DNA of 18,911 bases. Origin: Bacteroidota bacterium. Lineage in GTDB: Bacteria; Bacteroidota; Bacteroidia; Chitinophagales; Chitinophagaceae. The stretch spans positions 1 through 18,911 of the forward strand of contig JAEZJD010000122.1 in NCBI GenBank assembly GCA_023436425.1. Direction: 5' to 3'. Shown here in pieces: positions 1 through 7,373 of the stretch. Positions within the stretch are counted from its first letter, which is position 1; every line of letters begins with the position of its first letter. A program made the position numbers and the translations under genes. The notes below the pieces were generated by a model. The model had not been told where the DNA came from, searched no databases, and was given only the letters and a program-made list of their open reading frames with translations.

Positions 1-1
1 G

Positions 2-508
2 TTCCAACCTAAACAATCATACGAACCATTGAAACAAAAGCGATACACAAAAAAAATTGAAATGATCGATGCCGGAATCAGGCAAATGCCTGGTCTGGCA
101 AGCGGATTTCGATTGCTCAAGTTCAAAACGCTACTAAAGCACGATGAAAACGCCGCAATGGAGTTCATAAGAGAGTGGCGACAAATGGGAAGCCACGCGT
201 TTATGGAATCTGCAGGCGCTTTGATTTGTACCGGTTCCAATTTTAAAAAAGAGACTTATCTATACGGTATTCAGCTGTTGCAAAGCGCAGTAGATGTTCG
301 CGGTTCGGTACCACCGGTGCTGTACAATCTTATTGCTCAGGGATATGCACACACGGGAGACTTTGTAATAGCGGCTGAAATTCAGGAAAAGGCTGTAGCA
401 CTGGCCAAGCAGGCACTGAAGAACAGGCAATATCCTGACTGTATTTCTAAAGATGTGCTCAAAGAGTACCAGGAAAAACTCGCAACCTACAAAAAAGGAA
501 CAGCGTAG
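2..508 (+). CDS. C-terminal part of a helical-repeat protein, possibly the tail of a thioredoxin-family protein (5' truncated)
   Basis: The reading frame is open to the left edge of the window with no stop, so the true start probably lies outside; the in-frame TTG at 29 is a weak candidate start. About 168 residues are visible. They look entirely alpha-helical, with a TPR-like stretch in the second half (around LIAQGYAHTGDFVIAAEIQEKA), and end in a charged helix of the type EYQEKLATYKK. Tails like this are common behind the thioredoxin domain of Bacteroidota periplasmic thioredoxin-family proteins, and the next gene starts only three bases after the stop. A thioredoxin-family protein is therefore likely, but no CxxC or thioredoxin core is visible in this fragment. 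A plain TPR protein is the alternative. Function is not assigned. Confidence 0.6.
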   Translation, partial: FQPKQSYEPLKQKRYTKKIEMIDAGIRQMPGLASGFRLLKFKTLLKHDENAAMEFIREWRQMGSHAFMESAGALICTGSNFKKETYLYGIQLLQSAVDVRGSVPPVLYNLIAQGYAHTGDFVIAAEIQEKAVALAKQALKNRQYPDCISKDVLKEYQEKLATYKKGTA

Positions 509-511
509 TTA

Positions 512-1669
512 ATGAAATATTTCGGCTCCATATTCTTGTTGTTGCTGGCTGCTGCATCGTCTGCCCAAACCAAATTTTCTATTAAAGGAAAAATTCAAAA
601 TCAGAATGACGGTATTTTGGTACTAACATACACAGGAGGAGACGGCGAGGTCAAACGAGATACTTCTGCCATTAGCAACGGACAATTCGCTTTTTCAGGA
701 AATATTTCCGAGCCGGTAATGGCAAGTCTAACAGGTCGGGTCACAAGCAGGGGCATGGATGATCCAAACTTCACCAATTTTTTTATTGAGCCCGGTACTA
801 TTAACATTAAGTTGAAAGCGGACGACTTCAAGAAGATCGAGGTTAGCGGATCAAAAAGCCAATCTGAGTACGCTGTTTTGTATAAAGCAAAAAGAGCGGT
901 GGAAAACAAATACAAAATACAGCTTGACTCTTTGCGGACAGAAAAAGATCATGAGAAAAATGCAGCCATACGAGAGCGCTTAGCACCATATTTCGCTGAA
1001 GGAGATGCAGAAGATTACAAGTTTTTTAGTGCGCACCCTACATCCTATGTCACTGCTTACATGATGCGTTTTCATGTTGGTGACCTCACGGTGGATTCGC
1101 TGCAAATGTTTTATAATAGATTCGGCAAGCAGCTGCAACAAAGCAGGTTTGGAAAAGAAGTGTATGAAGAAATTGTGAAGCTTCGTAATGGATCACCCGG
1201 CAGTATTGCAACAGATTTCAAATCTGTTGATATCAATGGGAATAAAATAAATCTATCGGATTATCGCGGCAAATATGTACTTCTTGACTTTTGGGCATCG
1301 TGGTGTGTGCCTTGCCGCAAGGGCAACCCGCATCTTTTATCCCTTTATGCAAAGTACAAAAACAAAGGCTTCGAGATCATTGGGGTATCGGATGATGATG
1401 GCAAACCAGATGCATGGCAGAAAGCAGTCGAGCAAGACGGGATAGGCGTATGGAAGCATGTATTACGGGGCTTGAAGCGTGTTGACGGTCCGCCGTATTT
1501 TGATAAGAGTCAGTCAATATCTGATCGCTTCGGCATTCACACACTTCCCACAAAAATTCTCATAAACCCACAGGGATTGATCGTTGGCCGCTTTGGCGGC
1601 GGCGGCGAGAGTGATGATGCTATGGATAAGATGCTCGCAGAGATATTCGATAAAACCGTACTTGATTAA
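512..1669 (+). CDS. Secreted DUF4369-TlpA family thiol-disulfide oxidoreductase (CVPC)
   Basis: This 385-residue protein starts with a signal peptide of about 18 residues ending in SSAQ, so it should act in the periplasm. Residues about 20-110 match the beta-rich DUF4369 domain often placed before TlpA-type thioredoxins in Bacteroidota. A helical middle region follows, then a thioredoxin fold from about residue 235 containing FWASWCVPCRKG, with C265 and C268 as the redox pair and a likely cis-proline in HTLPTKILI. The family reduces or exchanges protein disulfides. The CVPC dipeptide differs from the CGPC of its two downstream paralogues, which may shift its redox potential (inference). A glycine run (GGGG) sits near the C-terminus. 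It starts three bases after the preceding stop, so the two are probably co-transcribed. Its specific substrate is unknown. Confidence 0.9.
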   Translation: MKYFGSIFLLLLAAASSAQTKFSIKGKIQNQNDGILVLTYTGGDGEVKRDTSAISNGQFAFSGNISEPVMASLTGRVTSRGMDDPNFTNFFIEPGTINIKLKADDFKKIEVSGSKSQSEYAVLYKAKRAVENKYKIQLDSLRTEKDHEKNAAIRERLAPYFAEGDAEDYKFFSAHPTSYVTAYMMRFHVGDLTVDSLQMFYNRFGKQLQQSRFGKEVYEEIVKLRNGSPGSIATDFKSVDINGNKINLSDYRGKYVLLDFWASWCVPCRKGNPHLLSLYAKYKNKGFEIIGVSDDDGKPDAWQKAVEQDGIGVWKHVLRGLKRVDGPPYFDKSQSISDRFGIHTLPTKILINPQGLIVGRFGGGGESDDAMDKMLAEIFDKTVLD

Positions 1670-1800
1670 ACGCCTTTTAGGGAGCCGTGGAAGAAAAAAA
1701 ATGAAAACATTATGATAAACGGCGCGGCAGTAGTACATCAACGTTTTAAATTCGTCTATTACTGAAGCAATCAAGTCACCTCCAAACACAAATACTTTAT

Positions 1801-2931
1801 ATGAAGAATTATTTGCTCGCCGCAGCCCTATTGCCCATTGCGGCTCTGGCACAAGACGGCTTTACTGTCAAAGGACAGATCGGCCATTTAAATGCACCGG
1901 CGGTCGTTTATCTCCGTTATAGCAATGACGGCAGTCCCGTTACTGATTCTGCAATTCTATCCAACGGAAAGTTCCGCTTCAGTGGTACGATTGCAAATCC
2001 TACAAAAGCAAGCCTCATGGTAAATCATACAGGTTCCGGGCGTGCATCTGATGGACTTCAGTTGTTTCTGGAAAAAGGGACAATAAAAGTTTCGAGCAAT
2101 GATTCTGCTAAAAATGCTACTGTAAAAAGCAAGTTGAATAAAGAATTACACAAGCTCAATGTTGCGCTCACTCCAGTCAATGAACAATCCATGGCCCTTA
2201 ATGCTGAATATAATGCAGCTTCGGCAGAGAAGAAAAAGGACAAGGATTTCATGGCTGTTCTTACAAAGCGGTCGGAAGCGATCGGTGAACAGCGCAGGGC
2301 ACTTCAGAAAAAATTTATTCAGGAAAACCCCAATTCACTTGTGGCGTTAGATGCATTGAACAGCTACGGCGGATATGCTCTGGATGTTGCAGATGTGGAA
2401 CCCCTGTTTAACTCGCTGTCGCAGAACGTGAGAGCTACAAAAATGGGAATTGATTATGCAGCGAAATTGGAAAAAGCGAAGTTGACGGCAGTAGGTGCTG
2501 TTGCTCCTGATTTTACGCAAAACGATGTGAATGGAACTCCTGTAGCGCTGACGTCGTTCAGAGGCAAATATGTTTTGATAGATTTTTGGGCAAGTTGGTG
2601 TGGTCCATGCAGGGCAGAAAACCCAAATGTTGTAAAAGCTTACCAAGCGTACAAGGATAAAAACTTCACGGTATTGGGTGTGTCGTTAGATCAGCCTAAT
2701 GCAAGGGACAAATGGCTGAAAGCAATTGCAGATGATCATCTGGACTGGACTCAGGTTTCAGATCTTCAGTATTGGAAAAATGCTGTTGCTGTGCAGTATG
2801 GAATTAACGCTATTCCCCAAAACTTTTTAGTGGCACCAGATGGACGTATCGTTGCAAAAAACATACGCGGCGAGGAGTTGCAAAAAACGTTAGCGACCGT
2901 AATAGATAATAACGGAAGACAAACGCTGTAA
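1801..2931 (+). CDS. Secreted DUF4369-TlpA family thiol-disulfide oxidoreductase (CGPC)
   Basis: This 376-residue protein opens with a signal peptide ending ALAQ (about 18 residues). A DUF4369-like beta domain covers about residues 20-105 (FTVKGQIGHLN onward). A long charged helical segment of about 110-180 follows (VNEQSMALNAEYNAASAEKKK region), and the thioredoxin fold starts near residue 230. The active site reads FWASWCGPCRAENP with C267 and C270, and the cis-proline region is INAIPQNFLV. The order of domains is the same as in the gene upstream, so the two are paralogues. The 131-base gap before it has no convincing terminator, so it could still belong to the same transcript. A strong intrinsic terminator follows 50 bases after its stop. 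The expected role is periplasmic disulfide reduction; the partner is unknown. Confidence 0.92.
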   Translation: MKNYLLAAALLPIAALAQDGFTVKGQIGHLNAPAVVYLRYSNDGSPVTDSAILSNGKFRFSGTIANPTKASLMVNHTGSGRASDGLQLFLEKGTIKVSSNDSAKNATVKSKLNKELHKLNVALTPVNEQSMALNAEYNAASAEKKKDKDFMAVLTKRSEAIGEQRRALQKKFIQENPNSLVALDALNSYGGYALDVADVEPLFNSLSQNVRATKMGIDYAAKLEKAKLTAVGAVAPDFTQNDVNGTPVALTSFRGKYVLIDFWASWCGPCRAENPNVVKAYQAYKDKNFTVLGVSLDQPNARDKWLKAIADDHLDWTQVSDLQYWKNAVAVQYGINAIPQNFLVAPDGRIVAKNIRGEELQKTLATVIDNNGRQTL

Positions 2932-2981
2932 GGAGTTCTGACTCATGCAATAAATTTTTCTCTCATGTAGCAAATGTTAGT

Positions 2982-3009
2982 AAGGGGAGTTTCTACTTCC
3001 CTTTTTTTT
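2982..3009 (+). terminator. Intrinsic terminator after the first TlpA pair
   Basis: An 8-base-pair stem (2982-2989 with 2996-3003, one G-U pair) and a 6-base loop are followed by an unbroken run of T through 3009. It ends the first transcription unit. It also argues against translation starting at the in-frame ATG at 2974, because that start would place the hairpin inside the next coding region. Confidence 0.85.
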
Positions 3010-3108
3010 CATCTGTTGTCGACTCCCATCTGTCACAAAACCTTTACATTACATCAATTTGATAGCCGGAAGTGCTGTAACGTTCCTGCGTGTAAATGTC
3101 ATAATAAT

Positions 3109-4326
3109 ATGCGAATGCTTCTCTTCAGTTTAGGATTTATACTCACAATGTCGTCGTCGACAGCCCAGGTAAAAAAAACAAATCAAAAGCAGAAATGGGT
3201 AACACTCAGTGGCAAAGTTGCGTTCCTGAACCCACCGGAGGTGATGGGCCGCCTGGGCTACGATTACAATAGAATTGTTGTTGGCAAAACCGAAGGGAGA
3301 AAATTTGTACCTGTTGATTCAGTGCGGGTCAGCTCCGATGGTAGTTATAGTATAAAGTTAGATGCCACTGTGCCTTCGTTCTACCAAATTGATTTTGCGA
3401 AATGGGATTTTGTTGAAGTGTTTGCTGATGCAGACATGCAAATAAATGTGCGGGGATACGACACTGCCAAGGTAAAAATCAAAAATCCACCGTATGTCTT
3501 TATACAAAGCAGTTCTCTAAACAACAAAGTTTTAAACATCCTGAATAATTACGAATACTGGAACTATCAGCAGATGATCTACGATTCGAGGGAAAGCTAT
3601 TTTGCCGAGCAGAATAAATCCAAAGATTCTGCCTGGATTAAATATTTGAAAGATGAAAAACAACAGGGAATGCTCGCCCAAAACAAAACAGACAAGATGC
3701 TCACCGTTCTGTTAAAAAGTTTCGCCGACATCCCGGCTACCGTTCGGTTGGTTGAAAGAATGAATTGGAGAAGGGACACTACTGAAGCAATGAACATTTT
3801 AAATGCCGTGGCGAAAAAATATCCCTGGTTGAAAGAGGCCAGGCAGTTAAAGCAAAATATAACAGAGTACATTGTAAGAAGCAAAATGCTCGAGAATGGC
3901 AAACCTGCTCCATTATTCGCCTATGCAGATGCCAGCGGAAAAATAGTTGACTTCGCAATGTACAGGGGCAAATATGTGTTAATTGATTTTTGGGCGAGTT
4001 GGTGTGGACCGTGCAGGCAGGCTATACCAAAAGTGAAACAGCTATTCACTTTGTACGGAAACAAAGGATTCGACGTCTTAAGCGTTTCGATTGATGAAAA
4101 TAAGAGTGCGTGGATAAAGGCAATGGAAGATGAAAAAATGCCATGGGCGCAGGTGCTTAGTCCGGATATAAACAGAACAATGAGAGATTTTATGTTTTCC
4201 GGTATTCCGACGCTTTATCTCGTGGATCCGAAGGGAAATATAGTTGATAAATACACCGGCTACTCCGAAGATCTGGAGACCCGGCTTCGTCAGATATTTT
4301 CCGCGATAAAGACTTCTCTGCCATAA
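3109..4326 (+). CDS. Secreted TlpA-family thiol-disulfide oxidoreductase with DUF4369-like N-terminus (CGPC)
   Basis: The protein has 405 residues from the ATG at 3109. I prefer this start over the upstream in-frame ATG at 2974 because it gives a clean signal peptide (MRMLLFSLGFILTMSSSTAQ), whereas the longer form adds a Cys/His-rich non-signal stretch and runs through the terminator at 2982-3009. The ATG at 3115 is equally usable. Residues about 25-125 form a beta-rich DUF4369-like domain, somewhat divergent from the two upstream paralogues, followed by a long helical region. The thioredoxin fold contains FWASWCGPCRQAIP with C299 and C302, and the cis-proline is in FSGIPTLYLV. It likely acts as a periplasmic disulfide reductase. 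It sits alone between the terminator and the sigma factor gene, so it probably has its own promoter, which I could not define convincingly. Confidence 0.88.
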   Translation: MRMLLFSLGFILTMSSSTAQVKKTNQKQKWVTLSGKVAFLNPPEVMGRLGYDYNRIVVGKTEGRKFVPVDSVRVSSDGSYSIKLDATVPSFYQIDFAKWDFVEVFADADMQINVRGYDTAKVKIKNPPYVFIQSSSLNNKVLNILNNYEYWNYQQMIYDSRESYFAEQNKSKDSAWIKYLKDEKQQGMLAQNKTDKMLTVLLKSFADIPATVRLVERMNWRRDTTEAMNILNAVAKKYPWLKEARQLKQNITEYIVRSKMLENGKPAPLFAYADASGKIVDFAMYRGKYVLIDFWASWCGPCRQAIPKVKQLFTLYGNKGFDVLSVSIDENKSAWIKAMEDEKMPWAQVLSPDINRTMRDFMFSGIPTLYLVDPKGNIVDKYTGYSEDLETRLRQIFSAIKTSLP

Positions 4327-4387
4327 TTCGTGAAATTACCGGCTGTGTGTATGGCACCTGTTTTCTTCGTATTTTAGTATTCAACCA

Positions 4388-4972
4388 ATGCTACGTCCAC
4401 CACAAAACATGAACAACGGGGACATCAAAGAGCAAATATTAATTCGCAGTCTCCGCGACGGTAATGTCAACGCTTTCCGAACGTTATATCAAAGCCATGC
4501 GCCTCGTTTAAAATCTTTTTGCAAGCACCTCTCTGTTTCTGGCGATGAAGCCGACGAAATTGTTCAGGAAACATTTATACGAATTTGGCTGCACAGAAAA
4601 AACGTAAATGAAAATCTTTTGTTTAGCACGTATATTATGACGATTGCCAAAAGATTAATCTATAATCGCATCAAACAACTTGCACGGCGCGAAAAGTATT
4701 TAAAGGAATTGTCAGCAAAACTGCAAACCGAAAACAGCAAACCGACTATCAGCGAAAACGAACTTCAGCGGCTCATTGATAGCGCCATTCAGAAACTGCC
4801 ACAGAGGTGCAAAATTGTTTTTTTGAATAGCCGAATAGATGGTCTATCCAACAGAGAGATTGCTGAAAAGCTCTCGATATCTACCAGCACTGTAGAAAAT
4901 CAAATCAATAAAGCACTGAAAATCATCCGCAAGACCCTGGAGCAGGGTGGATATTTGGCTACTGCATCTTAA
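4388..4972 (+). CDS. ECF-type RNA polymerase sigma factor (sigma-70 family)
   Basis: This 194-residue protein has the two-domain layout of ECF sigma factors. Region 2 lies at about residues 25-95 and includes DEADEIVQETFIRIW, the segment that contacts core polymerase and the -10 element. Region 4 lies at about residues 130-185 with the helix-turn-helix GLSNREIAEKLSISTSTVENQ. It resembles the Bacteroidota ECF factors that are paired with FecR-type anti-sigma factors and turn on SusCD transporters. An alternative start is the ATG at 4409, which removes seven residues and leaves all conserved parts intact. The anti-sigma gene follows about 100 bases downstream, and the importer genes follow that, so these are the most probable targets (inference from order). 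Confidence 0.93.
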   Translation: MLRPPQNMNNGDIKEQILIRSLRDGNVNAFRTLYQSHAPRLKSFCKHLSVSGDEADEIVQETFIRIWLHRKNVNENLLFSTYIMTIAKRLIYNRIKQLARREKYLKELSAKLQTENSKPTISENELQRLIDSAIQKLPQRCKIVFLNSRIDGLSNREIAEKLSISTSTVENQINKALKIIRKTLEQGGYLATAS

Positions 4973-5076
4973 ACGGTGCTTCGCTATCATCTTTTCATCA
5001 AATTTTTTTTTGTTGCGCGTAGGTGCCACGGACGTTCCGGTTGTATAACACTTCTGTGGAGAGTCAAAAAGATAAG

Positions 5077-5922
5077 ATGGACAATGAACTGCTGCGCCGT
5101 TTTTTTGAGGGCACAGTAACAGAGAAGGAAAAAGAACAAGTGGCAAGCTGGCTTGCAAATTCTGAAAATGCAGATCGTGTAGAAAATTTTCTCGAAACGT
5201 ATTGGTCAGAGATTAGTACCGAGGAAGAAAGCGTTCCGCTGTTCGATGAAATGTTTAGCAAGGCGCAGCAAAAAGAAACCAGGACCGGCAAGCTGCTCTT
5301 GTTGCAAAAAACATCTTTTTGGTTTAAGATGGCAGCTGCTTGTTTACTATTCTTGTTTTTGGGATCTCTCGTTGGATACAATCTTAAAAAGTCTCCGCCT
5401 CATGCAAATGGCATTGCAGTGCTGACGGCCCAAACAGGCAAAGGTCAACGTGCTGAGTTAGTGTTGAGCGATGGTTCTTTGGTTTTACTAAAGCCGGAAA
5501 GCAAAATCGTATTTCCAAAAGACCTGGAAAGTAATCCTGTATTGTTTTTGGAAGGGGAGGCAGCTTTCGAAATGACTAAAGAAAGAAAGCCACTAGTCAT
5601 CAAGACGAAAGATCTGGTGACAACCTCGAAGGGTGCGCAAATGGTAATTTCGGCGTTTCCGAAGGATAGTACCGTAACGGTTTCAGTGCAGGAAGGAAAG
5701 GCCGAGGTGAGAAGTAATCAGGCAACTATGCCTTTGATGAATCTGCGAATTCCAAAGAAGGACTCGTCGGCGAAAGCAAGTGACACATCAAAAAAAGTTA
5801 TTCCATTAATTGAATTGAGACCCGCCATCGTCCGGGATAATCAATTGCTGATTTTCAATAAAAAGAGTGGAACTACAGACATTAACGTAGTTGCGGAAGA
5901 TCACATCAATAATGAAGAATAA
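5077..5922 (+). CDS. FecR-type anti-sigma factor, short form lacking the usual C-terminal domain
   Basis: The protein has 281 residues from the ATG at 5077. A GTG at 5023 would add 18 residues without family resemblance. The cytoplasmic part (about 1-80) has the usual sigma-binding opening MDNELLRRFFEG. One membrane helix lies at about 82-102. The periplasmic FecR domain follows, with typical phrases such as VLSDGSLVLLKPESKIVFP and VLFLEGEAAFEMTKERKPLVI. Bacteroidota FecR proteins normally continue into a DUF4974 domain of about 70 residues. Here the protein ends soon after a Ser/Lys-rich linker, and only 44 bases separate its stop from the next gene, so no frameshifted remainder can be hidden there. 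It should hold the neighbouring ECF sigma factor at the membrane until a signal arrives. How that signal reaches it is unclear, because the SusC here has no STN domain. Confidence 0.87.
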   Translation: MDNELLRRFFEGTVTEKEKEQVASWLANSENADRVENFLETYWSEISTEEESVPLFDEMFSKAQQKETRTGKLLLLQKTSFWFKMAAACLLFLFLGSLVGYNLKKSPPHANGIAVLTAQTGKGQRAELVLSDGSLVLLKPESKIVFPKDLESNPVLFLEGEAAFEMTKERKPLVIKTKDLVTTSKGAQMVISAFPKDSTVTVSVQEGKAEVRSNQATMPLMNLRIPKKDSSAKASDTSKKVIPLIELRPAIVRDNQLLIFNKKSGTTDINVVAEDHINNEE

Positions 5923-5966
5923 GGCGTCAAGAGCATTTAAATAATTCATCAAAAAAAACCAACCAT

Positions 5967-7346
5967 ATGCTGTTTATGACATCTCGCCTGGGTCGATTTG
6001 GACTGATCTGTCTTTTACTTGTCCCAGTTTTATTTACCGCGTGTAAGAAGAAAGATTTGCGCAGCAATCTTGCAGGGTTTACAAGTTTTAGTATTAAGAA
6101 TGTGCCGGTTGCTTTTACAATCGATGAAGCACAACAAAAGATTTTTAATCAAGACAGTCTTCCTTTTCAGACGGACGTGTCTGCGCTGATAGCGGAATTT
6201 GCACTGGTTCCCAACGCTACGGTACGAATGGGGTCAACCCCTCAACAAACCGGTGTTACGGTAAACAATTTCAATCAGCCGTTGGTATATACCGTGGTGG
6301 CCGAGAATGGCAGCAACACAAGAGATTACACTGTAACGGTAAACGTTGCGAAACTCGATCCGAAAGCAGTTGCCTGGCAGCAGGTAGTAGTTGATGCCGG
6401 CTTTGGAAACTTTCACAGCTTGAATGGTGCTGCATACAACGGAAAATTGTGGGCTGTCGGTGCTACTCTTGGCTCCTTCAACTCATTCAAATTCGGTACA
6501 TTTTCTTCGTCCGACGGGGTAACGTGGTCAAAGCTAAAAGCTGTGGACAATCTCGGTGACTCTATTCCTCACGCAGAATCCAGCGCAGTGATAGACTTTA
6601 ATAACAAGCTATGGTTGCTTGGCGGCCATATTCCCGGCGTGGGTTTCGCATTTGACGATGTGACGAACAAAGTGTGGAGCAGTACAGACGGCATTTCCTG
6701 GACTGCGTCAACTCCTGCGAATGCTGCCGACAGATGGAGTAAACGTGAGCGTATCGGTGCTGTTGTATTCAATGGTAAGCTATGGGTGATCGGCGGTAAT
6801 CCCTATCCTCCGTTTGGCAACACCAATTCACCCGGAGCGCCTATAAAAGATGTCTGGAGTTCTTCCGATGGTACCAGCTGGACGCAGGTGAATGCTGCTC
6901 CACCTTTTGTAGCACGTACCAATCCGGCGGTGTTTTTATACAAAAACAAGATTTGGGTAGTGGGCGGAATGGATGCTTCTAAAAATTACTTAAACGATAT
7001 TTGGAATTCCGCTGACGGCACTACATGGACGCAGGTCAACAGCACAACGCCCTTTCCCGGCAGGTTCGGACATCAGGTAGTAGGAAACAAGAATGACTTG
7101 CTTCTCCTCGGAGGTGAAAATGCATCAGGCGTTTTGGGTGATTTGTGGGTTTCTTCTGATGATGGAGTAACGTGGGCGACAGTTCCTGCCGGAGATTCAA
7201 GAGCACTGCCTGCCAACTTCCCTGCACGTACACTCTTCAGCATGTTTGTTCAGAATAAAACTGTGTGGATTGTCGGTGGGTTAGGGGCAAAACAGAATAA
7301 CGCATACACGTTCCGTAATGACGTCTGGAAAGGCACATTAAACTAA
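5967..7346 (+). CDS. Kelch-type beta-propeller lipoprotein with DUF6242-like N-terminal domain
   Basis: This 459-residue protein begins with a lipoprotein signal peptide whose lipobox is LFTAC, with C26 as the lipidated residue; the ATG at 5976 is an alternative start. Residues about 30-130 look like the N-terminal domain of Bacteroides DUF6242 proteins (IFNQDSLPFQTDVSALIAEF, then a strand pattern ending RDYTVTVNV). The remainder is a beta-propeller with five readable repeats carrying a 'WSSSDGxxW' motif and a 'KIWVVGG' strand (about nt 6500, 6677, 6858, 7008 and 7152). No enzymatic residues are recognisable. Lying between the anti-sigma and SusC genes, it is plausibly a surface binding protein delivering substrate to the importer, in the way surface glycan-binding proteins do in polysaccharide loci (inference). 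Its ligand is unknown. Confidence 0.82.
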   Translation: MLFMTSRLGRFGLICLLLVPVLFTACKKKDLRSNLAGFTSFSIKNVPVAFTIDEAQQKIFNQDSLPFQTDVSALIAEFALVPNATVRMGSTPQQTGVTVNNFNQPLVYTVVAENGSNTRDYTVTVNVAKLDPKAVAWQQVVVDAGFGNFHSLNGAAYNGKLWAVGATLGSFNSFKFGTFSSSDGVTWSKLKAVDNLGDSIPHAESSAVIDFNNKLWLLGGHIPGVGFAFDDVTNKVWSSTDGISWTASTPANAADRWSKRERIGAVVFNGKLWVIGGNPYPPFGNTNSPGAPIKDVWSSSDGTSWTQVNAAPPFVARTNPAVFLYKNKIWVVGGMDASKNYLNDIWNSADGTTWTQVNSTTPFPGRFGHQVVGNKNDLLLLGGENASGVLGDLWVSSDDGVTWATVPAGDSRALPANFPARTLFSMFVQNKTVWIVGGLGAKQNNAYTFRNDVWKGTLN

Positions 7347-7373
7347 GGCTTTGTTCGTCACCATTTAATAGTT

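Noticed and set aside
1592..1606. GGC-rich run near the end of the first TlpA gene as a repeat element.
   Set aside because: It is only a few codons long and encodes an in-frame glycine stretch. There are no other copies in the window.
3054..3061. TCAATTTG as a -7 promoter element for the third TlpA gene.
   Set aside because: It misses the A at position 2 of the Bacteroidota consensus, and there is no TTG at the proper distance upstream (the nearest is at 3016-3018, about 35 bases away).
4370..4377. TATTTTAG as a promoter element for the sigma factor gene.
   Set aside because: It sits about 10 bases before the ATG, misses a conserved T, and has no partner element.
5003..5011. Run of nine T residues between the sigma and anti-sigma genes as a terminator.
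   Set aside because: No stable stem precedes it, so it is probably just an AT-rich spacer and the two genes remain co-transcribed.
5023..5076. GTG at 5023 as the start of the FecR-type protein.
   Set aside because: The 18 added residues do not resemble the family. The ATG at 5077 begins exactly at the usual MDNELLRRFFEG-type N-terminus.
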